NCBI GenBank assembly: GCA_006386115.1 | Contig: VFIW01000006.1 | Location: 1,074,706-1,138,705 of the forward strand | Length of the DNA: 64,000 bases | Direction of reading: 5' to 3' | Origin: Globisporangium splendens | Taxonomy: Eukaryota > Oomycota > Peronosporomycetes > Pythiales > Pythiaceae | In this document: positions 9,936-20,979 of the stretch, piece after piece | How positions within the stretch are numbered: position 1 is the stretch's first letter | How the letters are laid out: each line of letters opens with the position of its first letter | Made by a program: the position numbers and the translations under genes | Notes under the pieces: generated by a model | What the model was told of the DNA's origin: nothing | The model's database searches: none | What the model saw: only the letters and a program-made list of their open reading frames with translations

Positions 9936-10697
9936 TTATTCATCGGCAAAGCCGTAGAGCCGATGCTGCACGATGTACTCGGCGACGTCTTCGCCCACAA
10001 AGCTGCGCAGTTCGTCGACATCGCGCGTCGCGCGCACCTTGGTCGACGACAGATCGCTCAGACCTGGAATGTGAATAAAGCGCACGCGATCCGTGCTTTT
10101 GGCGTCAGCATTCTCCTGCTGCGAAGGTGCGTCGACGCCCTTGCGGTCCATGACGAGTAGCTTCACGAGCGTCTGCAGCTCGTCGCCATTCTTCCACTTG
10201 CCAGCGCGCAGATCGTTGTACGTGTCAGCACCCAACAGCAGCGTAAACGACGTATCCGGGTGCTTTTCTCGCAGGTACTTGATCAGATCGATGCTGCCGA
10301 TGCGCAGCTCCTCCGGTGCGTCCGTCTGCGCCGAGAGGTGCTCAAACAACTCGCGCTCGCACTCCTGCACCTTCACCAACGCGCCTACCGTCATAAAGCC
10401 ACACACAGCGTCATGGACTCATCAGTAGGCAGTATCGCGTGTATAAGAATTAGTGTATTGGCACATGGTAATAGGCGAGTTACCATTGTCCTTGGGCAGC
10501 ACGTTGATGGCCAGTTTGCACATCTGGACGCGGTGGGGGAAGAGCGCGAGCTGGCGCTTGCTGGAGTAGATGTGCTGGTACACAGGCAGCAGCCACACCT
10601 CGTCGAAGAGCGGGCGGCAGTGCGCGACCGCACCCATGTGTGCCTGCAGCCCCGTCGGCGGGTTGGCCGACGTCCCGTACAGCAGCACCTCCTTCAT
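9936..10697 (-). CDS. Nicotinamide/nicotinate mononucleotide adenylyltransferase-like protein
   Basis: Two exons (complement): 10484-10697 and 9936-10384; 220 aa. This is a nucleotidyltransferase of the NadD/NMNAT superfamily, expected to join ATP with NMN or NaMN to make NAD or its deamido form. The N-terminal phosphate-binding motif is GTSANPPTGLQAHMG (residues 8-22), a variant of the usual G-x-F-[ND]-P-P-H-x-G-H. The second signature is SSTKVR near residue 188. LLGADTYNDLRAGKW matches the central family block (usually hGxDxhxxhxxW). The first histidine of the H-x-G-H motif is not obvious, so substrate preference should not be assumed. The gene is head to head with the D-aminoacyl-tRNA deacylase (324 bp between start codons) and its stop lies 117 bp from the proposed start of the lamin-tail gene. 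Confidence 0.83.
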
Positions 10698-11021
10698 GCT
10701 TGCAGTGTTGCAATTGTACAATCGTCTGGTCATATTTAACAGTGTATGTAACACGAAAATCTTCCAGTCTCACCCACTGTTGATGCGAAATAAGGTTCTT
10801 AACGTGCATCTAAACGACTTGTTGAGATGCGTGTGAGCATGATTGCGTCGCATTTGTGTGTTATTAACAGGTATGATCTCACTGCATTTGGTATCTATTC
10901 CAGAATTATACTCATTATAAAGAGGCTTGTCAATGCTTCATGGTGGACAGCTGTTTGCGCAGTGGCTTGTGGAGATGGCCATCCTCATTCGCATTATTGA
11001 CACCAGACAGAGACTCCAGGC
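10698..11021. promoter_or_regulatory. Divergent promoter region
   Basis: This stretch separates the adenylyltransferase (-) and deacylase (+) start codons. It is AT-rich, with a TATAAAG-like sequence at 10915-10921. Regulatory function is inferred from the head-to-head arrangement. Confidence 0.4.
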
Positions 11022-11749
11022 ATGCGCGTGGTGCTGCAGCGCGTGACGAGCGCCAGTGTGCGCGTGGAGGGCGAGGTCGTGGGCCAGATCGGCAAGGGTC
11101 TGCTCTGCTTCGTCGGCATCGGACGCGACGACACGGAGGAGGACGCCGAGTTCTGTTGCCGACGCCTTCTGGTGTGTCCAAATGCGAAAACAATGCCGGA
11201 ATGCGTTAATGCGTTAATTGTGCTAACACTGTCGCCATTGCTCTCTATACGTGTATCCACTATTACAGAACTGCCGCATCTGGCCGGACGCGAAGGACAC
11301 GCCGTGGAAGACGTCGGTGCTCTCGAACGGCTTCGAAGTGCTGCTGGTGAGCCAATTCACGCTCCACGGGTACTTTTCCGGCAACAAACCGGATTTCCAT
11401 CTCTCGAGTACGCTTTAGTTTATGCGAATTTGCTTTGCTGATTGTCATTGGGATGGAAGCTCTAATGCGTGGCTGTATGCTGTTCCATTATGCAGTGGCG
11501 CCTGCGCCGGCGAAAGAGTTCTTTGACAAGTTCTGCGACCGCGTGCGCGCGGCGCATGCCGCCGACAAAGTTGCCGAGGGCGTCTTTGGCGCGTACATGG
11601 AAGTGTCGCTGGTACGCAGCATGGTAGCCTATAAAGCTGCACATGGCTTAGTTATCTAATTGACGCTTTGTGTGTGTGACTTTGTGTAGGTGAACGATGG
11701 ACCGATCACGATGACGATCGACTCGAAGGAGAAAAAAGTGGCAAAATAG
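11022..11749 (+). CDS. DTD1: D-aminoacyl-tRNA deacylase (DTD)
   Basis: Four exons, 11022-11171, 11269-11407, 11496-11611 and 11690-11749, give 154 aa, the standard DTD length. The enzyme hydrolyses D-amino acids wrongly attached to tRNA in the cytosol. The sequence opens [17 protein letters not shown] and carries the SQFTL motif (residues 78-82, VSQFTLHG), GNKPDFH, the [14 protein letters not shown] block and the GPITMTI motif, which is split between exons 3 and 4. The SQxxxLxG-type and G-cisPro-type signatures are both present, so the active site looks complete. All joins keep frame. Apart from rather small exons for an oomycete gene, nothing is unusual. Confidence 0.94.
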
Positions 11750-12020
11750 AGAGGCAAACAGAAGCAAGTGCGACATTATCAAATAGAGCTATTCCCCTTC
11801 GGTTTTATCGCTTCCGCGTTCTAAAAGCACCCAGCAATCAGCAGAAAACAAAACTGGAAATGATACGCTGCTGCTATTTATACTGGAGCAAATGGAAGCG
11901 CCAGGTTTCTCTACTCCTCCCATATGCTGCTGTCCTGTGTCTATAGATCGACGGAGTTGACTGCACCACCTCGTATTTGCAACTTGCTCCTCGATAGAGG
12001 TTGTCGAAGCCTCTTACAGA

Positions 12021-14240
12021 ATGACGACAGCGCCAATTGGGTACTCGCGCATACTCCCAGGCACGGAGCGTCCTGGCCATGGTGCCATCCACCGCTCGAT
12101 CTACTCGCCGCGAAATCCGATCCCACCGGATCCAGCGAACCCAGAGAACCCGTTCGTGGGGCTCGCGATGCCCGAAGCCGAGAGCTCGTTCCATAGTTTC
12201 CAAGTCACCTGTCAGCAGCATGCTGATCTGCCGTGTTTCGGGACCCGCCCCATTGTAAATGGAGAAGCACAAGCCTACGTCTGGGTCACGTACGCCCAGG
12301 TACGTCGACTCACGAGCACTCGCTCAGCTTGATAAATTCAGCTCATTACGATTTCCGCATAGGTCTATTCGCGCGTTGTGAATGCTGGCTCGGGCATGAT
12401 GCACCTGGGTCTCCTGCCGAAGGTGGATACTTCGCGCATGATTGCGATTTACATGAAAAACTGCATGGAATGGGTCATCGCCGAGCAAGCCGCGTACATG
12501 TGTGACGCCATCGCCGTCGCGCTCTACGACTCGCTTGGTCCAGATTCAACCGAGTACATCCTGAACCAGACCGAGTTGCCGACAATCGTGTGCACGATCA
12601 CCGAGGTCGAAAAGCTCACCCAGGTACAGATTTCACTCTAATTTGTGTGCGAGCAGCTCTGAATGATTGGCAAAGTCATGCTTGTCAACGTAGATCCGAG
12701 CCAAGTGCCCTCACCTCAAGAACATAATTATCTGCGGCGCCGGCGACGATGCGATTGAGAGTGAAGCGCGAACTCGAGGGCTCAATGTACATCACTTGGC
12801 TGATGTCGAACGCGAAGGTGAGACCCGCGCGATGGAACCGCAGTCACCTTCTGCTTCGAGTATCGTGACGCTGATGTACACGAGTGGCACGACGGGGGAA
12901 CCCAAGGGCGTCGTGCTCACACATTCCAACTTCCTGAGCACCACGGCGACCACACTTGATTACCTGAAAGCCGGGAGCATGGAGCTTTCCACCAGCACGG
13001 TGTACTTGTCTTACCTCCCACTCGCGCACATCTACGAACGCACAGCACAGGTGGGAATCTTGCACCGCGGTGGCCGCATTGGCTTTTCGCAGGGCCACCC
13101 ACTCAAGATCGTCGACGATGTGCGCGCACTGCGACCGACGCTTTTCTGCGGCGTACCCAGGCTACTGAATCGGATCTACGACCTCGTCCTGGCCAAGATG
13201 ACTTCAGGCTCGAAACTCCAGACGTTCCTCTTCACCACAGCGCTGTCGATCAAGACGAAGCGGTTGCAAAAGTACGGCGTGTGCAAGCACTCGTTCTGGG
13301 ACCGCATCTTCTTTAACAAGATCGCGGCGTCGCTGGGGCTCGACCGGTGCGAGCTTATGTTCTCGGGCTCAGCTCCATTGGCCCCAGACGTGCTGACATT
13401 CTGCCGGGTCGCGTTCCGGACTCGCGTCGCCGAAGGCTACGGCCAGACCGAGACGACCTCGGGGTTGCGTCGTCGAGTGTCAAGGATCTCTCGGCAGGCT
13501 ACGTGGGCGGCCCAAGTTCAGCGATCGAGATCAAGTTGGTCTCGGTGCCCGAGATGAACTACAACGTCACAGACCGCGAACACGGCGACGAGCGGCTGCC
13601 GTGCATGGGTCGCGGCGAGATCTGCATGCGTGGGCCACCAGTGTTCTCTGGATACTACAAGCAACCGGAGAAGACGGCCGAGGCGTTCGACGACGAAGGG
13701 TGGCTGCACACAGGCGACATTGGGCTCTGGTCGTCCTCGGGGCAACTCAAGATCGTCGATCGCAAGAAGAACATTTTCAAGCTCTCGCAGGGCGAGTACG
13801 TGGCGCCCGAGAAGATCGAGATCGCACTGAGCACTTTATGCCCGACCATCGCGCAGCTTTTCGTGACGGGCGACAGCTTCCACTCCCACTTGGTCGCCAT
13901 CGTTGTGCCGGAGGAGACGGCGCTGGAGCGCATGGCTGCAGCGAACGGGATCACGAACAGCGACCTCACGATACAGGCGCTCTGCAACCACCCAACGCTG
14001 CGTCAACTGATCCAAAAGGAACTCGATGACGCCAGTCAAAAAGCCAAACTCGCGGGCTTTGAGCGCGTGCGCCAGATCTACTTGCACCACGAGCTGTTCT
14101 CGATCGACGGCAACGAACTGCTCACACCGACGTTCAAAGTCAAACGCGCCGAAGCAAACAGGCATTTCAAGAAACAGATCGATCAGCTGTACCTGGCATC
14201 GAGCGACAGCGTCGCGGGGAAGCACATCACGCAGACGTAG
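12021..14240 (+). CDS. Long-chain acyl-CoA synthetase (one apparent frameshift)
   Basis: Three exons: 12021-12299, 12363-12623 and 12694-14240. The enzyme activates long-chain fatty acids to acyl-CoA through an acyl-AMP intermediate. The AMP-binding motif YTSGTTGEPKG is at ~242-252. Further signatures are YLPLAHIYER, EGYGQTETT, FSGYYKQPEKTAEAFDDEGW, LHTGDIG and VDRKKNIFKLSQGEYVAPEKIE, the last typical of ACSL enzymes. The frame is broken in the G run 13461-13464: upstream reading ends after EGYGQTETTSG and the downstream frame resumes at once with SSVKDLSAGYVG. One extra G would join them with no loss and give 695 aa. The C-terminus HITQT is not a peroxisomal signal. The N-terminus has no clear targeting sequence. 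Function is firm; an assembly undercall is the likelier cause of the break. Confidence 0.9.
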
Positions 14241-14565
14241 CTCTTCGGCACAAAAGCAATAAACACAATCAAAAGAGACCACAGATACACTCACATGTAC
14301 AAAAGCTACCTGTTCTTGTTTTTTGTGAATAAGTGGCTGTATTGAAACGTTGGGTTGGGTTGCATCAGGAGCAAGTATGGAAAGGGGGGAGGGGATACCT
14401 CAATTCTCCTCGCGTGTGCATCGCCGTCTGGGACAGCAGTGGCAGTGGCTGCGTGGTTCCTTCTGGCGTGTACGTTGGTGTACGTTGTCAGGTAAATGGC
14501 ATATCTTCCCCCCTCTTCCATCCTTCTCTGGGCAGTTCCCGCCCTATAATGGCTCTTGTGTGTGT
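14241..14565. other. Convergent intergenic spacer
   Basis: This spacer lies between the acyl-CoA synthetase (+) and NDUFB2 (-) stops. No coding signal is recognised; it holds 3' flanks for both genes. Confidence 0.45.
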
Positions 14566-15105
14566 TTACTCTTCGTCGTCTTCTTCCTCGTGCTCCTCGG
14601 CCTGAACAACCGAAGGTCGCTCGCCGATCTCCGCACGTGCGTACTGGATCTTGCCGCCGTGGCTCGCACCGTGGTGGTCGTCGTGTCCGTGTCCGTGGTC
14701 CCATGGGTGCTCCAATCCCTATATTCAATCAAGTGTCAGCATTAGCATCTGGACCCCCAAAATGACCACCGGAAAGCGCAAAACGAGGGGGAAAGCGCTC
14801 TTCCCATACAAACGATGGCCCACAATGTCGCCGCATCTGCTCCACTCATATACGCGCATCTACATAGGACGTACCAGCACAACGCGGCCATCCTGCTTTG
14901 CCCGCCAGAAGACCCAGAGCCAGAGCATGGTGCCGTAGGCGAGCGCGAGGTTCTTGTGCACAGGGCTCACGTGGAAGTGCATGCCGAAGGGGTACTCCTT
15001 GCCGTGCGCGTGGTGGGAGCCCGAGGCCATGCCGCGCTTGGCCATGGTGGCCGTGGACGCGTTCGCGGCCTGGAGGCGGCGCAGCACAAACGAAGCGGCT
15101 CGCAT
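14566..15105 (-). CDS. NDUFB2: NADH:ubiquinone oxidoreductase subunit NDUFB2-like
   Basis: Two exons (complement): 14875-15105 and 14566-14718; 127 aa. NDUFB2 is a small accessory subunit of the membrane arm of mitochondrial complex I. The N-terminal ~27 residues are basic and Ala/Ser-rich with no acids, a likely presequence. The body has one transmembrane span (LALAYGTMLWLWVFW) followed by RAKQDGRVVLGLEHPW, the family's clearest signature (plants and animals have WRAKQDGPVVLGWRHPW-like text). The tail is His-rich (DHGHGHDDHH) and then strongly acidic (EEHEEEDDEE). The His-rich stretch is usual for the plant-type protein; the longer acidic end is unusual. The intron falls exactly inside the signature, between VVL and GLEHPW. 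The gene is head to head with the AFG2-type gene. Confidence 0.87.
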
Positions 15106-15456
15106 GGTGATGATGATCTCTTGCTCTTCTCAGCGCTTGCTTGAGCTCCCAGCCCCTTCCAAATGCTAGCCGTTGACTGCTTGTGCAGGGGGCGTCCTCC
15201 ACCGTTGACGATTAACAGCCAATCCACATCGATTTCACCATAATCGTCGATTTTCATTTGATTAAATTAAAGTAAATCTAGATATTATCAGCGAACAGAA
15301 GCCGTTTGACAAGCTTCTACGGAACTGGATTGGCGGAAATGCTGACAATACGAGATAGTAAGAGAACCCACATAACAGCATGGTCATCACCAATAGGCTA
15401 TATGAAAGGGCGAAAGGCTTGGAAGAGCTGCTGCAACAGCCATAAAGCCCAAGAGC
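15106..15456. promoter_or_regulatory. Divergent promoter region
   Basis: This stretch separates the NDUFB2 (-) and AFG2-like (+) start codons. It is AT-rich around 15245-15300. No specific site is recognised. Confidence 0.35.
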
Positions 15457-18383
15457 ATGGTCGTTGGATACGCGGATGCGCCGCGTCTCGATCGCTTCAC
15501 GACGCGATGCCGCGTGCCTGCCTCCAGGATCCGCGCGCGACCGTCGCACGTGAGTCAGTACGTGATGGTGCGCGCTCATGTGCGTGCTAATTCAATCCAC
15601 AAGCGCACGCGCGACACGCTGTTCATCTGTCGCGCGGCTCTGGACAATGGCGACACCAGCGACGACGCAGTGTTCGCTGGACCATTGCGCTTCGATGCGT
15701 CTGTGTGCATGGCGATGGCATCGCCACTCGCATTTGCAAGCCTTGGTGGTGCAGATGCTGGATACAATGGCGAGGATGCGTACGACGTGCAGTGGATTCC
15801 AAAGACAAAAATGCGCAGTGCCGTCGCCGTGACGCTCGAAGTGCGCATTTCTGTCCACAAGGACGGCGGCGATGAGAACGAAGAAGCGGTCTACGATAAG
15901 ACGCAAGCGGCGGAGTGGCTGCGCGATGTGCAGTACCGTCAGCTTTTGATCGAAACGTTGCAGCACCATTTCCTCGTGTGCCGCACTGCAGTCGTGCAGC
16001 TGCCGTTGCCCAGTACGAGCACTGGAATCGATCAAAGCAAGGACGCTGTGCTTGAGTTCAAGGTCGTGTCGGTGTACCCAGAGGAAGAGTTTGTGCGTAT
16101 CACACCCAACACCAGAGTGACGCTCTCCACTGACAGTATTGCTGACGACGAAGATGGCATTGTGCAAGATCTTACGGCTTCCGACTCCGTTGCATCACGC
16201 AATGCACCAAAGATCGGTGGCCTCGAGAAGGAGCAGGCGGCATTACGCGAGATGATCTTGTTGCCAGTAGAGTATGCGGATCTGAGTGACCGCTGCGGCA
16301 TCGAGTTCCCGAAAGGACTGCTGCTGTGCGGTCCACCTGGTGTCGGCAAGACGCTCTTAGTGCGCACGATTGTCCACGAATGCAGTCAGCAGATCCCCCT
16401 GCAGCTGAAGACCATCAACGGCGCTGAGACTCTGACCAGTGGCGTTGGAGACGCTGAGACAGCGCTTCGGAGGATTTTCACGGAGGCTGCCGAGTTTGCG
16501 CGCACCATGAAAGGCGCGAGCGTGATCTTTATTGACGAATTGGATGCGCTGTGTCCCAAGCGAGACTCCAGTGGTGTGAGTGCACACTCTCGAGTTGTCG
16601 CGCAGCTGTTGACGCTGTTGGATGGCGCAGACAAGCAGGCACGCGGCAACGTCGTCATCGTCGGCGCCACGAATCTGCCCAACTCGATTGACGCAGCACT
16701 GCGGCGTCCGGGTCGCTTTGATCGCGAGCTCTTTATCGCGCCTCCGAATACCGCGGCTCGCAAGAAGATCTTCCAGATGAATCTCCAGGAAATGCCGATC
16801 TGTGTGAACGGCTCCGAGAAAGAGAAGCATGATTTTTTCGATACACTGGCCAGGAAATCGATTGGGTACGTTGGCGCTGATATCGCGGCGCTCTGCCGTG
16901 AAGCACTCGCGGTCGCGACAACGCGGCAATTCGTAGCGATGGCGAAAGACCGGGAGCTTGATACCTGGTGGAGCGAGTGGAAACGCCACAGCAACAAGTC
17001 GCTGTACAACGCCAACTTCTCTGCCGTGGTCGCAGGCAACGCATGGAAAGCGAGCCCGATCGCAATCCCACTCTGGTTTTTCGCCAAGCAAAGTGCTACC
17101 CAGAAACAGCAGCAAGACTGTGCTGATACCAGTGAAGTGGATGCGAACAAACCACCGACGTATTTCTCGTTCCTGTTACAAAATGGTGCGAGAAATGTGT
17201 CAGTACCAACCACCACGAACGACGACGACAGCATCAATGCCAGCGAGCTTCAGTATCCAGATGCTCCAGAACGCAAAGGGGAAGATCGCAGCGCAGCAGA
17301 GGCGCCGTCTTTTGAGGTGACCATGGCGGATTTTGAGCAAGCCATGCAAGTCGTCGTCGCGTCTTCGCTGCGCGGTGCGACCGGTTTTGCCAAGGACTTT
17401 GAAAAGCTCGGGTGGGACAGCATCGGTGGCCAGGAGCACACGAAATTGGCGCTGCAGCAGGCACTCGAGTGGCCCATCAAGTTTCCACAGACGTTCACGC
17501 GTCTTGGCATCAAGGTAAGTTCTCTTTTCGTAGTATGGCACGCATATTGGTTGCAGACATTGAGCTCATTGTTGTGTGATGTATGGGAAATGGCAGCCGC
17601 CTCGCGGGATCTTGCTCTATGGACCTCCTGGCTGCAGCAAGAGCTCCATCGTGCGTGCAGCGGCGCATTCCAGTGGCGCCACGTTTCTCACGCTCTCGGC
17701 AGCCAAAGTGTTCTCACCGTTTTTCGGTGACGCCGAGGCATCCGTGCGCCAAGTGTTTCGCGATGCACGTGCGGCACTGCCCGCGATCCTCTTCCTGGAC
17801 GAGATCGATGTGCTCGTCGCGAAACGCCAATTTGATGGCAGTGGGGGCGGTGAGTCCGGATCGAGTTCGGCTATGCGCGTGCTGTCGACGCTGCTGAACG
17901 AAATGGACGGTGTGGAAGCCGCCGAGGGACTTCTTGTGATTGGTGCCACGAACCGACCCGACTGCATCGACGCCGCTCTGCTCCGTCCTGGTCGCTTTGA
18001 TCGCATCCTCTACGTCGACCTGCCGTGTGAAGCCGACCGCTTGAAAATTCTCCAGATCCACTCCAAGCCTATGCAACTTGCCGACGATGTTGATTTGGCC
18101 AAAATTGCGGCGCAGACCGAGTTCTTCAGTGGCGCCGAGCTTGAGGTATGGTACTTGAATGTTACTCTGGTCATGATGTGGAGCTTGGTGCTAATCTTGT
18201 GTGTTTTATGTGTAGAACGTGTGCCGTGAAGCTGCTTTGCACGCGCTGCGTGAGTCGATCCATGCGAAGTCGGTGCGAATGCAACATTTCGAAGCCGCTC
18301 TGGAGACGATCACGCCCGTGTCGTCCCCGAGTTCGCTGCAGCAGTACGTCGAGTTTGCGCAGGCAATGGGTCACCTCTTGTAG
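15457..18383 (+). CDS. AFG2: AFG2/SPATA5-type tandem AAA ATPase
   Basis: Three exons, 15457-17514, 17597-18145 and 18216-18383, give 924 aa. AFG2 (Drg1) releases recycling factors such as Rlp24 from pre-60S ribosomes; animal SPATA5 is the homologue. The first AAA domain has Walker A GPPGVGKTL at ~292 and Walker B VIFIDELDALCPKRD at ~359, with GATNLPNSIDAALRRPGRFD as sensor and arginine-finger block. The second has GPPGCSKSS and ILFLDEIDVL, then GATNRPDCIDAALLRPGRFD. Cys-Ser within the second Walker A (GCSK) is typical of AFG2 rather than CDC48. The N-terminal ~240 residues are poorly conserved. Residues 530-640, between the AAA domains, form a long insertion. The first intron interrupts just before the second Walker A. 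Confidence 0.88.
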
Positions 18384-18593
18384 TAGAAACATGGTTTCTT
18401 TTTCTCTCTTGAGTCAGCAAGATAGATATAGATAAAATTATGATGTTATGAAGAGCGGCTTGTGAGTTCACTTCCCAACAGCATGAAGTAAAACAACGAT
18501 AGCATGCCATTATTTTGCACATTGACTCATCAGAACACTAGCAACTTGCATCTCCTCTCCAAAGTAGCTTCTTCCTCTAGTCCCTCGTGTCGC

Positions 18594-19481
18594 CTAGAGA
18601 TACTCACCGCCATCGAGGAACTGCACCTTGTGCTGGAGCGGAATGCCGTCTGCCTGCACGCCAGCAGCTTCCATCTTGTCGACGACCTCAAAGCCATCGA
18701 CGACTTCGCCAAACACGACGTGGTGGCCGTTCAGATGCGGCGCCGGGCCGAGCATGAAGCAAAACTGGCTGCCGTTCGTGTTCGGCCCCGAGTTAGCCAT
18801 CTGGAGGATGTACCGCTTCGAGTGCGTGAGGCGCAGCCCGTTGGGTTCGTCGTCAAACTTGTTGCCGTAGATACTGCGACCGCCGTAACCCTTGCCCGTC
18901 GTGAAATCTCCACACTGGACGATGAATCCTGTGAGGATACGATGGCAGACGCTGTTCTTGAACGAGTAGTTCGGTCCCTTCTCGCCCGTCGTGAGCGCGC
19001 GGAAGTTCTCCGCCGTCTTTGGCACCAGGTCCGAGTACAACTGCAGCAATAATAGTCATGTCGTTAAACGTTCCGCTCTCACAATGCAAATCTAAGGGGA
19101 GTATGAACGCAAACACACCTCAGCGGTGACGCGGCCGATGGGCACATCGTCGATCGCGACGTCGAGCCACACGTATCGGCGGTCCGGGTTGCGCACCCAC
19201 TTGTGCTCGGGTTGCTTCGGTAGCGCCGTCTCTTCTTCCTTAACGACCGCTGCTAGCGTCTTTGCGGACTCGTGGACTTCGTGCGCCGTGTTCGCTTCAA
19301 TCACGTTGTTGCCGGTGGTGCTTGTAGTTGTGGTCGAACCTGAGATGGAGAAAAACATGTTCACGACGACAAAGTACGACACGAAGAGCAGCGCCATGCC
19401 TACGAGGATGATCTTGCGCGTGTCCAGGCGCTTGTCGCCCGCGCGACCGACGCGGCCGCCATTGCGTGGCAGCATCCTCAC
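18594..19481 (-). CDS. Membrane-anchored cyclophilin-type peptidyl-prolyl isomerase
   Basis: Two exons (complement): 19119-19481 and 18594-19040; 269 aa. Cyclophilins isomerise Xaa-Pro bonds. A single hydrophobic span (IILVGMALLFVSYFVVVNMFF, split here as ~24-35 and 36-45) follows a basic N-terminus, giving a type II anchor. A Ser/Thr/Glu-rich linker leads to the catalytic domain from ~105: VPIGRVTAELYSD, TAENFRALTTGEKG, HRILTGFIVQCGDFT, GGRSIYGNKFDDE, MANSGPNTNGSQFCF and LNGHHVVFGEV. Catalytic Arg, Phe and Gln are present. The Trp that normally contacts cyclosporin (WLDGKHVVFG in CypA) is replaced by His (HLNGHHVVFG), so drug binding may be weak; that is inference. A location in the secretory pathway is likely. 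Confidence 0.9.
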
Positions 19482-20039
19482 TCTGGTTCAACACGCGTTG
19501 TGTTTCCTTTTCTCCCTGCATGCGCACTTTGGGGGACGCACAATGATACGAACCTAGCTGGTGTCGAACCTTGCTCTCCCAGACTTGATAAAGCGTACTT
19601 TCCAAAATACAGGACGCGCACTTAAACAAAATTGCCGGGTTGGATCACTCGTACTTAACGACATGAACCGCACTTAGTGAGAATCGAAGCAAACTTAGAA
19701 TGCAACTGTGTGTGTGTGTGTGTTTGTGTGGAAAGGGTGCAATCGAACGAGCCCATCTGCAACTGAGCATATACGGTTGGATTTGCCACGCAGACAGTGA
19801 GTGGCATAGACAGGAAGGCAAGAGAGCACCCAACGGCATAGCTTCATACATACTGCAGGCGCAATGGACCGCCTGTCTCGCGCTTCCCCACTTCCCAATT
19901 TCGAACGCTCGAGCCACGTCCAAGTCGCACCGCTTGTCGTGTCTGTGAACTCGGTGCGAACTAGAAAGCACACCTGAGACCGTCTCGGCGTACGATCCCT
20001 TTATCAAGACCCTCTCTACGACATCAAGTATCCGCAGCC
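19482..20039. other. Intergenic region
   Basis: No gene is recognised. A short GT microsatellite lies at about 19707-19730. Long frames on both strands here show no family resemblance and Cys/His/Arg-heavy composition typical of non-coding translation. Confidence 0.45.
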
Positions 20040-20465
20040 ATGGGCTTCCACATTCCAGATTCGTCTCCACGCACGAACGCCTCAAGTCAAACCGGAGCGT
20101 CAACGGAAGCGAGTGGCAACGCACCGCAGTTCAGTGAGCGGTTCTCGTCTCGAGTGGCGCGAAGAAGGAACGCGATCGTCCCCACGCTGTTCATCGACGT
20201 CGTCGGCTCCCCGCGGTCACCGCACGTTTGTCTGTCGCGCGAGAATCGTCTGGCGCTCTCGCAGCACGACCAGCAGCAGAATCAAGCAAGAGAAATAGTC
20301 ACCATGAGCCACAACGACTCCGCAGCGGCAGCAGGTTCGAGCTCCGTCGATCAGCGAGTGCCGAAACGCGCGCCAGGAATCCGTCCCCCCAGCGATCAAG
20401 CGGATCACGAGAACGACGCGTTCGCATCATCCCGAGCGTGGCTGAACGTGCATGATATCCCATGA
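20040..20465 (+). CDS. Hypothetical hydrophilic protein
   Basis: A single open frame of 141 aa starts with a good context (GCCATGG). I do not recognise it. The protein is rich in Ser, Ala, Arg and Gln with no cysteine cluster, no signal peptide and no transmembrane span; the one hydrophobic patch is AIVPTLFIDVVG. The composition suggests a disordered protein. It lies alone between the cyclophilin (-) and SNF5-HMG (+) genes. It may be a real lineage-specific gene or a chance frame in a 1.5-kb intergenic stretch. Confidence 0.4.
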   Translation: MGFHIPDSSPRTNASSQTGASTEASGNAPQFSERFSSRVARRRNAIVPTLFIDVVGSPRSPHVCLSRENRLALSQHDQQQNQAREIVTMSHNDSAAAAGSSSVDQRVPKRAPGIRPPSDQADHENDAFASSRAWLNVHDIP

Positions 20466-20979
20466 GCGCGCACGTGAGAGAGCATAAATCAGTGACGCCA
20501 TCAGGTTTTGTCTGCAGCAGTCGAGACGTGTGCAAAGAGCTCTGTACGCATGCGGGAAGTGTACAAGTGTAATCACCGCATGCGACGTATGCGCAAGCGT
20601 GTCTACTATGCGTCCGCAGTGCCAATCTTAATAGCCATGCACGTTAATCGCTCATGAGCGTATCGCGCGCTTCCATTGTCACCACGCGAATCTCCATTCC
20701 CTCATCTTCGTTGTCGCCCTCACAAAACCTTCACTCTTGCTCCCCCTCCAAAATTGCGCGCGAACAAATACGTTCGAAACCCCACCTTTGTCCACAAAAA
20801 TACATTCCAATTACATACAAAATGCATACAGTAAGAAATCACTTCTGTGGGCAGCAGTACGCTACCTCTCAAATACGATCTTATCGCTTTAAAGAGGGGT
20901 TCCGCTCTCGTCTGCCGGTCGTTGCCGTCCGATAGTAAACCAGTACAAGAAGCAGCTGTGCGTGTGGGGGAGTGAGCGA

